From the NCBI RefSeq assembly GCF_964204645.1, contig NC_134025.1, positions 17,082,001 through 17,146,000 of the forward strand: a stretch of 64,000 bases of DNA. The letters are read 5' to 3'. Source of the DNA: Tubulanus polymorphus (Eukaryota; Nemertea; Palaeonemertea; Tubulaniformes; Tubulanidae). Of this stretch, positions 20,983 through 33,079 are shown one piece after another (position 1 is the stretch's first letter; each line of letters starts with the position of its first letter). Both the position numbers and the translations under genes were made by a program. The notes beneath the pieces were generated by a model. That model did no database searches and was not told the DNA's origin. It saw only the letters and a program-made list of their open reading frames with translations.

Positions 20983-22095
20983 ATGGAAAAAGAACAATAT
21001 TTAAGAGATTTATATTATAACCCAGAAAGTGAAGTATCATATTCTAACGTTTCAGAATTATGGAATAAAATTAAATCTGATAATGAAAATGGTAATGGTG
21101 CCGTATGGCACCCACACGGTGATATAAAATATAGTGAATTAAAATCATGGTTACAAAATCAACCAACATATCAAATCCACAAGAAAATGGATAAAACTTA
21201 TTTAACAAGAAAAGTTATGGTTTCATATATCGATCAACAATGGCAAGCTGATTTAATTGACATGAAGAACTTAGAGGAATACAACAAAGGATATTTCTGG
21301 ATATTAAATTTTATAGACATATTCAGTAGATACGCATGGTCAATTCCAATCAAAAATAAAACTGGTATAGAAGTAACAAATGCTTTTAAATCAATATTTA
21401 AAGAAGCTATTCCAGATAAGATACAATTTGATGAAGGTAAGGAATTTTATAACAAACATTTTAAAAAACTATTATCTGATAACGATGTAGACTATTTTTC
21501 AACACATTCAGATAAAAAAGCATCTATTATAGAAAGATTTAATAAAACATTGAATACTAGAATGTGGAAATATTTTACTGCTAATGAAACATATAAATAT
21601 ATCGATGTATTAGATGATTTAGTGAAAGGTTATAATAATTCTAAACATAGTTCTATAAATATGAAACCTATACAAGCTAGAAAAGAAGATATTTCGGAAA
21701 TAGTTTGGAATAATTTATATGGAGCATTTGTTACACATGATTTCGGCGAACCTAAATTTAAAATAGGACAACACGTTAGAATATCTAAATATAGAAAAAC
21801 ATTTTATAAAGGTTATACCCCAAATTTTACTGAAGAAATATTTGAAATTAAAAAGATAATATTAACTAAACCATTTGTTTATAAATTAGAAGATCTAAAA
21901 GATGAAGAAATATTAGGTTATTTGTATGAACAGGAATTATCACTTGTACCAAATCCAGATGAAATAGAATACAAAATAGAAAAAGTATTGAAAACAAAAA
22001 CTCTTAAAGGAAAAGAGTATTCTTTGGTGAAATATAAAGGATATATGATGATAAATTTAATGAATGGATTTTATCTAGTAAAATTAAAAAAATAA
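20983..22095 (+). CDS. int: Polinton integrase (retrovirus-type, DDE) with altered chromodomain end
   Basis: A 370-aa protein. The catalytic core shows the DDE triad: Asp in WQADLIDM, Asp in QFDEGKEF and Glu in ASIIERFNKTL, with KGYFWILNFIDIFSRYAWS between. Integrase inserts the linear element into the host chromosome, consistent with the 6-bp duplication. The C-terminus is a chromodomain-like segment (EYKIEKVLKTKTLKGKEYSLVKYKGY). Compared with the R3 copy, two extra bases after the KGY codons shift the frame and replace the final helix. Residues 37-45 (NGAVWHPHG) are a 27-bp in-frame insertion absent from the R3 copy. The ATPase start follows the stop with no gap. Confidence 0.9.
   Translation: MEKEQYLRDLYYNPESEVSYSNVSELWNKIKSDNENGNGAVWHPHGDIKYSELKSWLQNQPTYQIHKKMDKTYLTRKVMVSYIDQQWQADLIDMKNLEEYNKGYFWILNFIDIFSRYAWSIPIKNKTGIEVTNAFKSIFKEAIPDKIQFDEGKEFYNKHFKKLLSDNDVDYFSTHSDKKASIIERFNKTLNTRMWKYFTANETYKYIDVLDDLVKGYNNSKHSSINMKPIQARKEDISEIVWNNLYGAFVTHDFGEPKFKIGQHVRISKYRKTFYKGYTPNFTEEIFEIKKIILTKPFVYKLEDLKDEEILGYLYEQELSLVPNPDEIEYKIEKVLKTKTLKGKEYSLVKYKGYMMINLMNGFYLVKLKK
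21097..21125. repeat. Short palindromic insert inside integrase
   Basis: The stem GGTGCC-GTAT-GGCACC is followed by CACACGGTGATAT. Nearly the same string occurs at 61,972-61,998 between genes and, more diverged, on minus at 36,823-36,850 in p202. The R3 integrase lacks it, so 27 bp (nine codons) were gained in frame here or lost there. Confidence 0.7.
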
Positions 22096-22707
22096 ATGAA
22101 TAAAGATTTATTTATATTTGAACCGCATAATATGTTAGTTACTGGTGTAACAAACTGTGGTAAAACACATTTCATATTAGATTTGTTAGAAACTATTTAT
22201 AAGAATCATTTTGATAATGTAATATTATTCTGTCCTACTTATGAAATGAATAAAACATATAATAGAGATATAGTTAAAATAAAAAAGTTTATTATATTAG
22301 ATCCTAAAACAGTAAAAGAAAATTTAGATAATTGTATTAAAAAAGCAATTGATACTTATAAAGGATCAAATACATTATTCATTATAGATGATTGCGCAAA
22401 CTTACATGATTCAAAAGTTAGAGAAAGTGAGTTATGTTATCTAGCTTTCTCTGGGAGACATTTTGGGATAACAACATGGGTTTTAAATCAAAAATATAAT
22501 TCGATTGTTAAAGACTTTAGGGAGAATATAAGATTTCTAGTTTTATTTTATAACAAAGATAAAAAATCTATGCAACAATCATTGGAAGAAAATCAAATTA
22601 TACCTACTGAGTTACATGATGAATATATGAATAAATTAAAGAATAATAAAGGTTCAAAACTATTACTGAGATTACAATTTCCCTATGAATATAAATTTAT
22701 AAAATAA
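22096..22707 (+). CDS. DNA-packaging ATPase (A32/FtsK-HerA family)
   Basis: An intact 203-aa protein. Walker A is GVTNCGKTHF (residues about 17-26) and Walker B is TLFIIDDCAN (about 93-102) with the hydrophobic strand ending in two Asp. SELCYLAFSGRHFGITTWVLNQ, the sensor-like region with a Gln, follows, as in the poxvirus A32-type packaging ATPases found in Polintons. It would pump or guide DNA into the capsid. It begins directly after the integrase stop. Copies on minus at 34,719-35,330 (one stop) and 63,370-63,974 (one frameshift) show this one is the best preserved. Confidence 0.9.
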   Translation: MNKDLFIFEPHNMLVTGVTNCGKTHFILDLLETIYKNHFDNVILFCPTYEMNKTYNRDIVKIKKFIILDPKTVKENLDNCIKKAIDTYKGSNTLFIIDDCANLHDSKVRESELCYLAFSGRHFGITTWVLNQKYNSIVKDFRENIRFLVLFYNKDKKSMQQSLEENQIIPTELHDEYMNKLKNNKGSKLLLRLQFPYEYKFIK

Positions 22708-22739
22708 CTATTTATAATTTTGAATATTATAGAAACTAA

Positions 22740-23000
22740 TTTATATACCTATGTACTAGACGTACGAGTAAGAAAGTAAGATTCTTACCTTTTTACTTTC
22801 TTGGCAAGAATCTTGGATTCTTACGTACGTCTAGTCCATAGAAATATGAATTATTAAATGAAATATATAATAATGAATAAATCATATATTAAAACTATGT
22901 TTATAATTTATGTTTATAATTTATGTTTATAATTTATATTTCTTGGTAAGGATTCTTGGATTCTTACTTTCTTACTCATACGTCTAGTGCATAGATATAT
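22740..23000. repeat. Inverted and tandem repeats downstream of the ATPase
   Basis: A hairpin at about 22,751-22,833 has arms CTAGACGTACGAGTAAGAAA..ATTCTT and their complement. A third arm copy (TTCTTACTTTCTTACTCATACGTCTAG) lies near 22,963. Between them TTTATAATTTATG is tandemly repeated about three times (22,900-22,940). It occupies the position of the arrays at 34,305-34,715 and 63,000-63,360. Confidence 0.75.
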
Positions 23001-23037
23001 AAATATTTTTATAGATATATAGATAGTTTTACAATAA

Positions 23038-23409
23038 TTATTCTAATTTTGTTTCTAATACATTTATAAAATCATCTTTGTTTATATCAAATTCATCAGA
23101 AGTCTTTGGCATATTTATTAATTCTATTTCACTCTTCATTCTACGTTCATCATCACTTAATCCAGCTTTTATTCTTAATTTTTCAAAGTAATCATAAGAA
23201 TTATCACCATCAAAATCAAATTTAAAATCATTTATTAAATTAAATAAATCTAGGTATCCATTATACGCTAATTTATATATTTGGTCAGGATTATCTTCTG
23301 CATAAGCTAATAATTTATCAAATAACAACTTAAAGAATATATGATATTGTTTAGTTTCAGGATTAAAATATTTGATATATTTCTTTGGTTCATCTAACAA
23401 TGGTAACAT
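23038..23409 (-). CDS. Unknown 123-aa acidic Polinton protein
   Basis: An open frame. I prefer the ATG at 23,409 (MLPLLDEPKKYIKYFNPETK) over the GTG two codons upstream. The protein is acidic and probably helical (FKLLFDKLLAYAEDNPDQIY, later DDERRMKSEIELINM). No known domain is recognised. It is transcribed toward the repeat array and divergently from the zinc-finger gene at 33,499 once the inserted 10-kb element is disregarded. The insertion point is only about 28 bp upstream, so its promoter may be damaged. Confidence 0.6.
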   Translation of the reverse strand: MLPLLDEPKKYIKYFNPETKQYHIFFKLLFDKLLAYAEDNPDQIYKLAYNGYLDLFNLINDFKFDFDGDNSYDYFEKLRIKAGLSDDERRMKSEIELINMPKTSDEFDINKDDFINVLETKLE

Positions 23410-23539
23410 ACCCACTTTTTTATAAACATTAATTAGAACACATTATTATTCGAAAATGGAATTATTAAATTCATGGAATCAATTGTAAAGCTGAAAAAAG
23501 AAAAACGGTTATGCTTCGGTCAAAGGAATGATAGAGAAA

Positions 23540-23887
23540 TGATATATAGAAGATGAGCTAGATAGCTTACAGTGAAACATATGCTCCGGAAATTTGAGCG
23601 CATATTTGAAACTCTACATTAGTAAATATGGCCTTCGTGATTAATCCAGATGGTCATTGTTTTTGCCAACGTGGCCTTCGTGATCATCAATTGTGATCGT
23701 TCAATTGACGTGGCCATCTGAGAGTATAAATACACTTGTCGTGGACTCTCTCTTGTTCTCTCTCTTGTTCTGGACTCTTGTTCTAGCTCTCGCAACAGCT
23801 CGGTCGGCTCAATAAACTGAATTAACTAACAACCACATTTCTTGTCAATTCTCTGAGCTAGGAATTTCACTACGGAACCCTATATCA
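23540..23887 (+). mobile_element. Solo LTR, 348 bp
   Basis: Begins TGATATATAG and ends CCCTATATCA (TG..CA with short inverted ends), flanked by GAAA on both sides. Internally there is a TATA box (TATAAATAC near 23,724) and an AATAAA signal near 23,812. The related sequence near 44,068 lacks it and reads straight across, giving an empty site. The LTR retrotransposon family (4-5 bp duplication) cannot be named. Confidence 0.75.
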
Positions 23888-24059
23888 GAAATTGTTACCT
23901 AGCAGTGCGGGTTTGCGTAGAACGTGTGATTCAGCTGTTAGCACTGACCGAGGCTACAATATTGTAACCTAGGTCGGTTCACTGCACAACTTTTTTTGTA
24001 AACACTGACCGAGGCTACAATATTGTAGCCTAGGTCGGTTCACTGCATGACCTTTGCTT

Positions 24060-26150
24060 GCGATTACTGGCCCAACCCCAGTCGGTTGTTTTTACAGTAT
24101 TTGAAGTACTGGCTAATTGGATGTTTCCATAAATAAACAGTATTTTGAAGATGGACAGAGAGAATCTGTTTTTTATTTCGTCTTGAGAAGGTCCTACTGT
24201 TCAAAATATGAATTGAAATATAAAGGATGGAGTTAGTTTCCTTTACCAATACTGTATTTATGCTTTTAATCATGAAGGATAATTGTGTTATAGCAATTAT
24301 AGTGATAACCTACGACAGTTTCAAATTCACGTATTAGAAAACGACAATTATCTTTAAATTCCAAATTTCATTTGGAAAGCGGCGTTTATGCGCACAATTC
24401 CTAATATGTCAGAATTCCGAAAACTAGGGATTCACACGGTTAGAATGTTAACTAAATAAGTTTCGTCCGAGCAACGGCGAAACTTCACGGGTTGGTGCGG
24501 TCTGTGCGCCGTATGAACGGGTTTTTGGTATCAAATGTAAAATACCGGCCGTGTACATGTTCGGATTTGTACCGATACATTGAGTTTAGTTCAATTTTTG
24601 GATCATTATAGTTTAGGAGCTCTGTGTGACGTCACTCAGCGCGCTGATCAAAAATAGTCTGCACACTGTGAGCATCACATGTTGCTTGGTTTTAAAGGAC
24701 AGTGTGCTAATTGACTATACATGAAAATGGGCTTGACCAAAATTTTCTTCCTGACAGAGCAATGTATAATCGCACTGACATAGCTGTCTTGCTAGGTTGA
24801 AGGGTGTTTGAACTTCGCCGAATTCAGTTAAAATTCAATTAAACACAATAATTAATAAAATCTTATTGACGGAAATTTACCGCTATATTTAGGTTATTTT
24901 TCAGTACGTTTTAAAATTACATTGATTTCATCGTTCGAGAGGTCACTGATGGGCGCAAAAGAATTTATATTGAGTCCAGTTGGGAGAATATTCCCTTACT
25001 TTAGGGTGATTTAGTATTTTATGAATCAAGAAATTATTTACAATGGACTAATTTTCCGCTAGCAGCAAAACAACACACTGTTATCTGAACTGTCAATCAT
25101 TACGTCGTGTCTAAATAAATATGCGTGATTTCCACGCGAGAACCAAACAAGACGGTTGTTAGTAGACGTACTCAAGTTGGATGGTCAGGAGTCAACAACG
25201 GTTTAAATAATTTATAAAAACAGATGTAAGCAGTTGTAAACTTGTGAACAGAGGAAATATCAACATATATACATTATTGTGTCTAACTTTCTCCTGTCTG
25301 GTTTTATGTTAAATATATCCCGAACAAAGATTTTGTTTGAATAAATATTCAAATATCGATCCGGAAGAGCAATGCGGCCAACAACATTTTATTTTGAGTT
25401 GAAATAATGACCTGTTGACTCGGTAAGACGGCTGTTCGATTTACCGGGTGCGCACTACTATGTTTTAAATGGCTATGAAAACGGAGTCGAACCAAGAACA
25501 GCAATTAAGCTTGATGTCTCGTTTCCCTCACAGTTGACATATCAGAATCAGTTTTCTCAAAATCTGTTTCTTACCGAAGTCCTTGATTCGTGCTTGAATA
25601 TGTACATAAGATTTTACAAATGAAACCAAAGATATAACAAGAATTGAGGTCTTGGTTATTCGGTGACAAGTCGAATCGTTTGGAACTAAGAAAAATCCTC
25701 AGACTTAGAAAAGTCTGCCTTAGGTTGAATTTCAGATAAGTACGATTACTAATTGTTTCTGTTATCGGAAATTAAATCAACATCTACATCTAATGTATCT
25801 ATTGATACGAAACGGTTTTAGGACCGTAGATTGATTGAAAGTTACGGAGAGGGAGGGGTAGCTCTATCGCATTAAAACATTATTGCTCAGTTATACAGAT
25901 GGCATTCATCCATTTAGCTCAAACAACAAACACACTTCTGCGCAGAAAAATACCAAGGCTATATATGCTTAATTATGTATTTTATTGATACAGACAATAA
26001 AATCGCTGTCCGCGTTTTGTCCCCTTGCTTAAGTCACTTACGTTTGTTGTCTAATACAAATTAATACAGGTCAGCAGAACTTGAGGGCTTCCACCGTTGA
26101 GTAGTAGCCTATCTGTAATGAGGCCTGATCAGGCACATGTGTTATATTAG
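24060..26150. other. Noncoding body of the TIR element
   Basis: No gene is seen. The sequence is matched in inverted orientation by about 41,800-43,930 at high identity. It is less AT-rich than the Polinton genes and has short frames only. Confidence 0.6.
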
Positions 26151-26229
26151 AAATACAATATGACTTTTCAATTTTTTAGGCGAAACGTTGCCTTAAATAT
26201 ATTCCCCGCGTCTTGATTTTCTTGAGGGA

Positions 26230-28620
26230 TTTCTCTTGATTGTTAAAACAATATCAAATCATCCTGTCTCAAAAAGTATGAAATCTAGGCTGAAATATGT
26301 AGCCCATTTGGAATTGGATGAAATGTTCAAAATAAGCCATTCGACCCTGTCATCAAACATATCATTGTTCTTTAAAACACTTGTTAAATATCGGAGCATT
26401 TTTAAGCCGAGCTTCAAACATTTCGATTCCTGAACTAAAATAATTATGCGGCAGGTAATTATCCAAGACTATATGACTATGAATATGTTTTTTAGGTGAC
26501 TGTTTAAGGTGTTCCTTTTATCCGGGAAGGATTTGTTTCAATCTCACTTTTAAGATATCAACTGTGAAAAGTAACGGTATCGAGTAATCGCTGGCAGATT
26601 TAGCAGTTAAAATCGTCACATTTTTTTAATGTTTGCGTTGATGAAGGCGATTAGAGGGACACATGGCATCCACTGCTTTAAAACAGTAGATAGATTTCTG
26701 GAGATATAAAGTTTGGATGCTCTGATGAACTCTATCAGCTGTTGGTTGGTTAAAGCATAGCAGTGCTAAATTTCTACGGTTATAGTACATTGCAGGTGAC
26801 CCAAATGATTCGCCTGCTGCCTGGGTACTATAAACCTGGTACCTACGATCGAGCATGGACTCGTTTAGATGGATGTCTGGGCGTTATAGTACAGTGTTCA
26901 TGACTATAGACCCGGGTGACCACCTGCCTGAAAATCTCATAGCGGTGGTAACGCGTATATCTTTGCTGCACACCGATCTCCTTGAGGTCAAAATGCTATT
27001 TTTGTGAAGAAGTACACGGGCCTCTCCATACTCTGATACTTTGAACGCAGGATACATAAATATTTAACTAATACTTTTAAACAAGATTTCTTCAGAATAA
27101 AAACTACGTCCAAATATCTGGCTAAAGTACTCCCCGGCTCTGGGTACTTTTTCTGATTCTCACATTCGGCACAATATGGATCTTTTAGACAAACTCAAAA
27201 ATCTCAAACCTGATGGCCAAGAATTTATATCTTTCGACGCTATATCCTTGTTTACAAATATACCATTGGAACCAACTCTCAATTTATGAAGAAGAAAACT
27301 CCCGGACTCCAATCTTGATCTTCCGATTCCTGTAGATTGCTTACTTGAACTTTTAGAGCTCTGTACAACCAATCTATACTTCCAATTCCAAGACAAATTC
27401 TATGAACAAATTTTCGGTTTCGCTATGGGTAACCCATAATCCCCCATTTTGGCTAATCTTTTCCTTGAACATCTTGAATCCGAAATTCTTCCCAATTACG
27501 CTGGCTCTAAACCTAACTTTTAGATGTGTTGATGACATTCTGTGCTTAGTTTCTGATAATTTTGATCTTAACTCTTTTATTGACTTCATCAACTCTCAAT
27601 ATCCATCTTTGAAATTCACATTTGAATGGGAACAAAATGACCAAATTCCGTTTTTAGATGTTCTAATCCACAATAAATACTCTCATTTGTTTTTTTCAGT
27701 CTACCGTAAACCGATCAACGCTGAGGCATATCTCCATTTCTTTTCGTTTACTGCTAAAATCAAAATTGGTCTCGCTCAAGGCTTCTTTCTCCGTGCACTG
27801 TGGATCTGCGATGAAACCTTCCTTTCGGCTGAATTTGACCATATATCCAACTCTCTTAAAAAATTGGCTTACCCTGATCACATTTTGAAAATCGCTATTT
27901 CTAAGGCTAAACGTACTTTCTTTAACTCTAAACCTCCAGAAAATAAAAAACACATTTCAGAATTCATTGTAGTTCCGTATGTACCTGTTTTGGAAAAGTT
28001 TCGTCACTCTCTCCCTTAAATGGATAAACAAATCATTTTCACGTATGAAAACAAAATTAGCAAGACTTTGGTAAAAAACAATCAATCTAAACCTTTGGAC
28101 TGCGGAGTTTACGAAATTCCATGTTTTGGCTGTGATAAAATGTACTTTGGAGAAACTGGTCGTGATTTAAAAACTCGAATTTCGGAACACAAAAGGATAT
28201 CATATATCAAAAACCGGCTAGTGGCGTAGCCAATCACGTTTGGAACACTGATCATCGTTTTAATTTTGAAAGCCGAAATTATTTATACTTCCAGCAATTA
28301 CACTAAACGCCACATAGTTGAGTCTGCCCTAATTACTCGTCACTCAGATATTAGTACCAATTTAAATAATGGCTTTTCTCCCAACAATTCCATTACTCCA
28401 TGCCTTGCCAAACACTAATTAGTTACTCACTCACCAATTTACTCAATTAACCTGTTCTCCTCTTTATATATACCCCTGTTTTTAGTCAATTTCTCACACC
28501 TGACGATGATCTCTAGTGTGAGATTGAAACGTCGTGTTCTTAAATTTTAGATTGTTTCAATAAATAATTCTCGATTTTAGATTTCTTTTAATTTTTAAAT
28601 AGTGGGTTTTTATCTTACGT
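26230..28620 (+). mobile_element. Penelope-like retroelement (RT + GIY-YIG), dead
   Basis: The reverse transcriptase core runs from about 27,176: motif A-like FDAISLFTNIPLEPTL, motif B (IFGFAMGNP then SPILANLFLEHLE) and motif C (RCVDDILCLV). The GIY-YIG nuclease follows: GVYEIPCFGCDKMYFGETGR with TRISEHKR (28,110-28,190). RT with a C-terminal GIY-YIG defines Penelope-like elements. Stops occur near 27,288, 27,437 and 28,017. The TAA at 27,437, right after MGNP, is also present in the copy on minus at 39,250-41,700, so the two are duplicates of one already dead element. A possible N-terminal fragment is at 26,236-26,433. Confidence 0.85.
28496..28540 (+). ncRNA. Hammerhead-ribozyme-like motif of the Penelope element
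   Basis: The core CTGACGA is followed by stem II (ATCTC, loop, GAGAT) and then GAAAC and GTC, with flanking ACAC and GTGT able to pair as stem I. Penelope-like elements are known to carry hammerhead motifs with minimal stem III near their ends. The minus-strand copy at 39,301-39,346 keeps every core base. Confidence 0.5.
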
Positions 28621-28849
28621 CTGATAATATCATCAGTTTTTTATGCATTTTGCTTGCTAAAAGTCACGAATTATGTCATCTTATATGTACGCAGCTTAGT
28701 AAAAGTCACAGATTATTCAAGATGAATGTTGGGAAAAACAACACCGAAAATTTGAAATTTTTGAAACGATTTAAGCTTTTCAAAATCAGAATATTGAAGT
28801 ATTTTATTAAATTTATTTAGGAGGGATATTTGCCTAGGGGAGATTTTTA

Positions 28850-31800
28850 CCGGGTGGGGGGATATTTACTGGGGGATTTTTCCGAATATAAACAATTTTA
28901 ATGGCAAAAATAATCAAAAATAATGTTGACCTATACTTGAAAAAGCTGCATTTCTTCCAATTAAATTTTCATTAAATTATTGCCATGAAATAAAGGCAAT
29001 TTCGATTAATCTTAAAACTTCAAAACTTATCACATCATACAAACAGATTTAGCTCGATGGTTATCGGTTAGAGTTTTATCGCTCATATATTTCACATCCT
29101 CAAAGAGCATATTCAGAATCTTTAGATTTTGACTGCCCTGAAAACTATATAGCGTTTGCATACAGTTTTGCACTACTGTTTATGTCGCTATTTATAACAT
29201 GGAATCTGGCAAGAGAATCCAAACTGAAAAGAAGATGCTTATGGAGAATGGCATGATCGCGGGGGGCAGACTTGAAATAAATGCCATTGAGTAATTTAGA
29301 TAAATGTTCGAGAATCTAGCTTTTGGAGAAGGGCCACAGGTGCGTAAGGCACAAAAGGGGTATGGTCTTTGAAGAATGAGATGCGTTTAGGTGCTTTCTG
29401 AGCACTTTCTTAGTTGAAATTAGGAATGGTATATGCTCACGATTTCAGGCATGTTTTATGTAAAAAGGATAATAATTACAATAGATTCAAGGAGGCTAAG
29501 AATATCTAATGTATAAAATGAAGGTTAAAATCTATCTAAGCCCACGAACTGTTGAAGAATTTCAGAATGTAACGCTATGCAGAAATACGACAATAACGGT
29601 TTTACACTGGTATCCTTTAACAGCAGGCGATGAAAAAAATTGTCAGAAAAGTGGATGAGGGCCTGGCCCCACGTCTATGTATTGTTCTCTGAATCCAAGA
29701 ACATGTCTATCGCACATTTGAGCCTAAACGTCTACTTTTATTTAGTAGCCACTTAAGATTTGCGGTGATATGTGACAACATGAACACACTGAGAAACTAG
29801 TGGAAAATTCTATTCTCACGCTATAGTTTTGGGTATAGTTGTATTTTGAGTGACTCAGTTAAGCTCTGAAGATAGTTTAACCACTAAAAATCGAGATTGG
29901 AGTAAATTAGTTTACAAATTGCCATTGGTTATGGAGTTTAACGATGAATCGAAATTTCCTTCTTTTTATGGCGATATTAGTTTAATGAAGAATTCGATTT
30001 CAACAAATGCAGCTATTTTCAAGCATGTCTGCATTCATATTTTGATTTAATTTTTAAATTAGAAGCGTTATCATCAATTCAGGCTAACCTCTCATTATTG
30101 AAATGGTGGTTTATTTTCAACGGGGGTCTGGATGTCTTTGCATCATAAATTAAGATGTGCATTTTGGAGTGTTCGAACCTCCCTTGATTTTATATTAATT
30201 TCGCTGAATCGTTGATTTAAAAAAATAAAATATGCTGTATTTATGATGGATTTATGTGGATCTATCAATGCATTCTAAAGAAATCTTCCGAACTGAGGCC
30301 GAATTTAATAGAAATAAGTAATTTCGTATAGTATTCAAAATTTCATTTGGATAACGGTAACGGCCTTTGGTGATCTTCACCGTGGGGTCATGAATGAAGA
30401 AATACCGTAATAGAACTCTTAATATGATAACATGTGTTGAGATGAAACCGCAACGTTTTGACTGTTGACTAACAGCCATCATCAGGTGGAATGTAGACAT
30501 TCCAGTGATTTGAGCTTTAAGTCAGATGGCAGTCATTGAAAATCCGAACGTTGTTGTGGTTTAATTTTGATAATTAAATGTCATCGTATAAAATTTTATT
30601 GCGGAATTTCTTCATTTATCGGATTAGTGTTCTATTCGACTACATCGGGTCATGTAGTCGTTTAGATAGACAATTATTTACTTGTCGCCACGGAAGGTAT
30701 ATGCAACCGTGTCAGTCGCTACGGGAGAGATTCTCTGTATATCGGCATCTTAAATCGGCACCTTTGTTGGTCCTAGCCTGCATTCACTTCCAATTTAACG
30801 TATTGGTAACGTTATTCTTACTATGAATGCACTTCTGTCGTAGAATATGGTGCCACTGATATAAAAGTAGTTTTTATTTTACGATAATTTGAGAAAATGA
30901 GTTATATTCGAAAAAAACTGATAAAGTACCTTAAAATTCAGCGATTCATTGGCATTTTATTTCATTGGCATCTTCAAATAGAGTTTTGAGGTGCTAAGTT
31001 AAATACTATTAAAAGGTTATTATTTTTGGTGGTCAGTGCAGTTTGTTTATTCGTTCATCAATCACTGTCTAGTTAGCCAGTGTAATTCACCTGTTGACTG
31101 ATAGCTGCTGCTGGGCTTTTGATAACCTATACAAACAATTTACTCAACAAAGTAGGAAAGCATGTGAAACTGAAATTTCAGCCTTGCATTCTTTTACTTA
31201 GACCAGAAGAGGTATTTTTATCAAATTGGAATAACTGATTTCAAAACTACGTGAACATCTCAACTGAATTTATTTCAGTATTTATTCAATCAATAATGAT
31301 AATTGTTAGGCTTATTCTCACTAGCATACGCTCAGTAAGTAATGGGTATTAGATTATAATATAATGCACTATTATTTTGATCTTATATTAGAAGTTGTAA
31401 TATCATTTCAACCAAACTGTATAACTATGAAATGAAATTTCGGTTAAGGTATATCAATTCTAACAAGCGATAAAAGGGTTCAATATTCATAAACGAACAA
31501 GCCGAGAACAGCGTGACAATGAACATCACATGGATTACTTAAAAATTGATTGTATCGAAATAAACAATAATTGTAGCTTAATTGTAGGTTAATTCTAAGT
31601 ATTTTAGATACATTTTTTGGGAAAATTTGTTGTAGTCTTTCATCCAAGTAAAGAGATCTAAAGACATAATCCATTTCATGAACATATGATTTTATTTGTA
31701 TTTTCGTCTCTCATATATCCTTGAAGACAAATTCATTTCTACAGAATCAAAGATTTATGACAGTATGAATGCACCAGCATGTTTTATAATCGCAAATATA

Positions 31801-33060
31801 AAACAAAAATCATAAAATTCCAAATTAGATCTGGCACAATACTTGTTTTAACGGATTTAATCCATAATGATGTTATATAAATCAATAGTTTTCCTATTGG
31901 TTATTCCCATTTTGTTGAGCGTGATATAATTTAGGGGGTTCTTAGCAACTCAGAAACTAGGATTACTATTGACAGAACTGTATTCAAACATACAGAGTTC
32001 TGTATACAAAGCATATGGGGTTTAACAGTACCTTTGACCCTGTCACGTATCACTGCAAATCTTTAACAGATGTGGCTATTTTGACCAGGAAATTACTGTG
32101 CCATCTCAAAATGGTCATTTTTCACTAGTTGACTTTTAGAAACGATGTGTTTTGAGAGTAGCTATTGTGGTAGGAGTTACTATCACTAAGTCGCTGTTTA
32201 CAATCGGTTGGTTACAGTCACATCTACTGCCAGTGTGCACTATCAAAATGCTAGCACACTAGCACATCAGATGTTTTACAACAGTCACTTTTCAGCAGTA
32301 GACTCTTTCAAACAGCTTCTATGGAAAACCAACTGAATTGAAAGGTAGACTATTTCGGCGTCAGTTTATTTGTTGTTTGTGATTACATCCAGCAGTCAAA
32401 TGATTTCATTTCAATCGTTGCCTCAACTTACAATCGTCACGATTTTTTATATATTTTTCTGTCATATCTGAAACTCGGTTCCCCAGGGCGAATCCCTATT
32501 AAAGCCGTAAGACTACATCGAAGTACCGATGACGTAAGCCGAAAGCCGTTACCGCTCTCCGCAAAATACATTCGTTACCGTAATCCAACTGAATTTTAAT
32601 AGAATATATGTAACGAAATTATCAATGAATCGGTCAAATGAAACATTTTCTTTAGAATATGTAAAATGTGCATGGATTCCGCGTAAATTCAAATCAGCGA
32701 AATTAATATAATAATCAACGATTCAGTGATTCAGCGAAGTTCGAACACCCCCAAAACAATGCACATCTGACTTCAATTCTATATATTGTCATCCGATTCT
32801 AGAAACGTTTTCGTATCAATCATGGCAATTGCGCAATATAAGTCTGAGGCTCTCACTTAAACTTCTTTTAAACCGTTAATTTGGAATGTGTGCGATGTAC
32901 ATTCCTAACTGTTCAAGTCATTCCTCAATGATATGAGACGTTTGACTGAAACACTTTTGGATTCCTCGTTAGTCAAAACTACAAATCAACCGACTGATAT
33001 CGGACCAGCAATAACTCTAAAAACTGATCAAGTTAACTGACTGATCTTAATCTTGGATTA
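28850..33060. other. Long noncoding interval of the TIR element
   Basis: No coding region longer than about 80 codons is credible. Up to about 29,372 the sequence is shared, inverted, with 38,323-38,930; beyond that it is unique in this window. On minus at about 30,440-30,490 there is a second, degenerate hammerhead-like string (CTGATGATGGCTGTTAGTCA, then AAAACGTT) that suggests an old Penelope-type 3' end. Confidence 0.5.
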
Positions 33061-33079
33061 GTGAATACTGCAAATATAA

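Noticed and set aside
30578-30826. 82-codon gene in the TIR element
   Set aside because: No domain and no coding-like conservation; a chance open frame.
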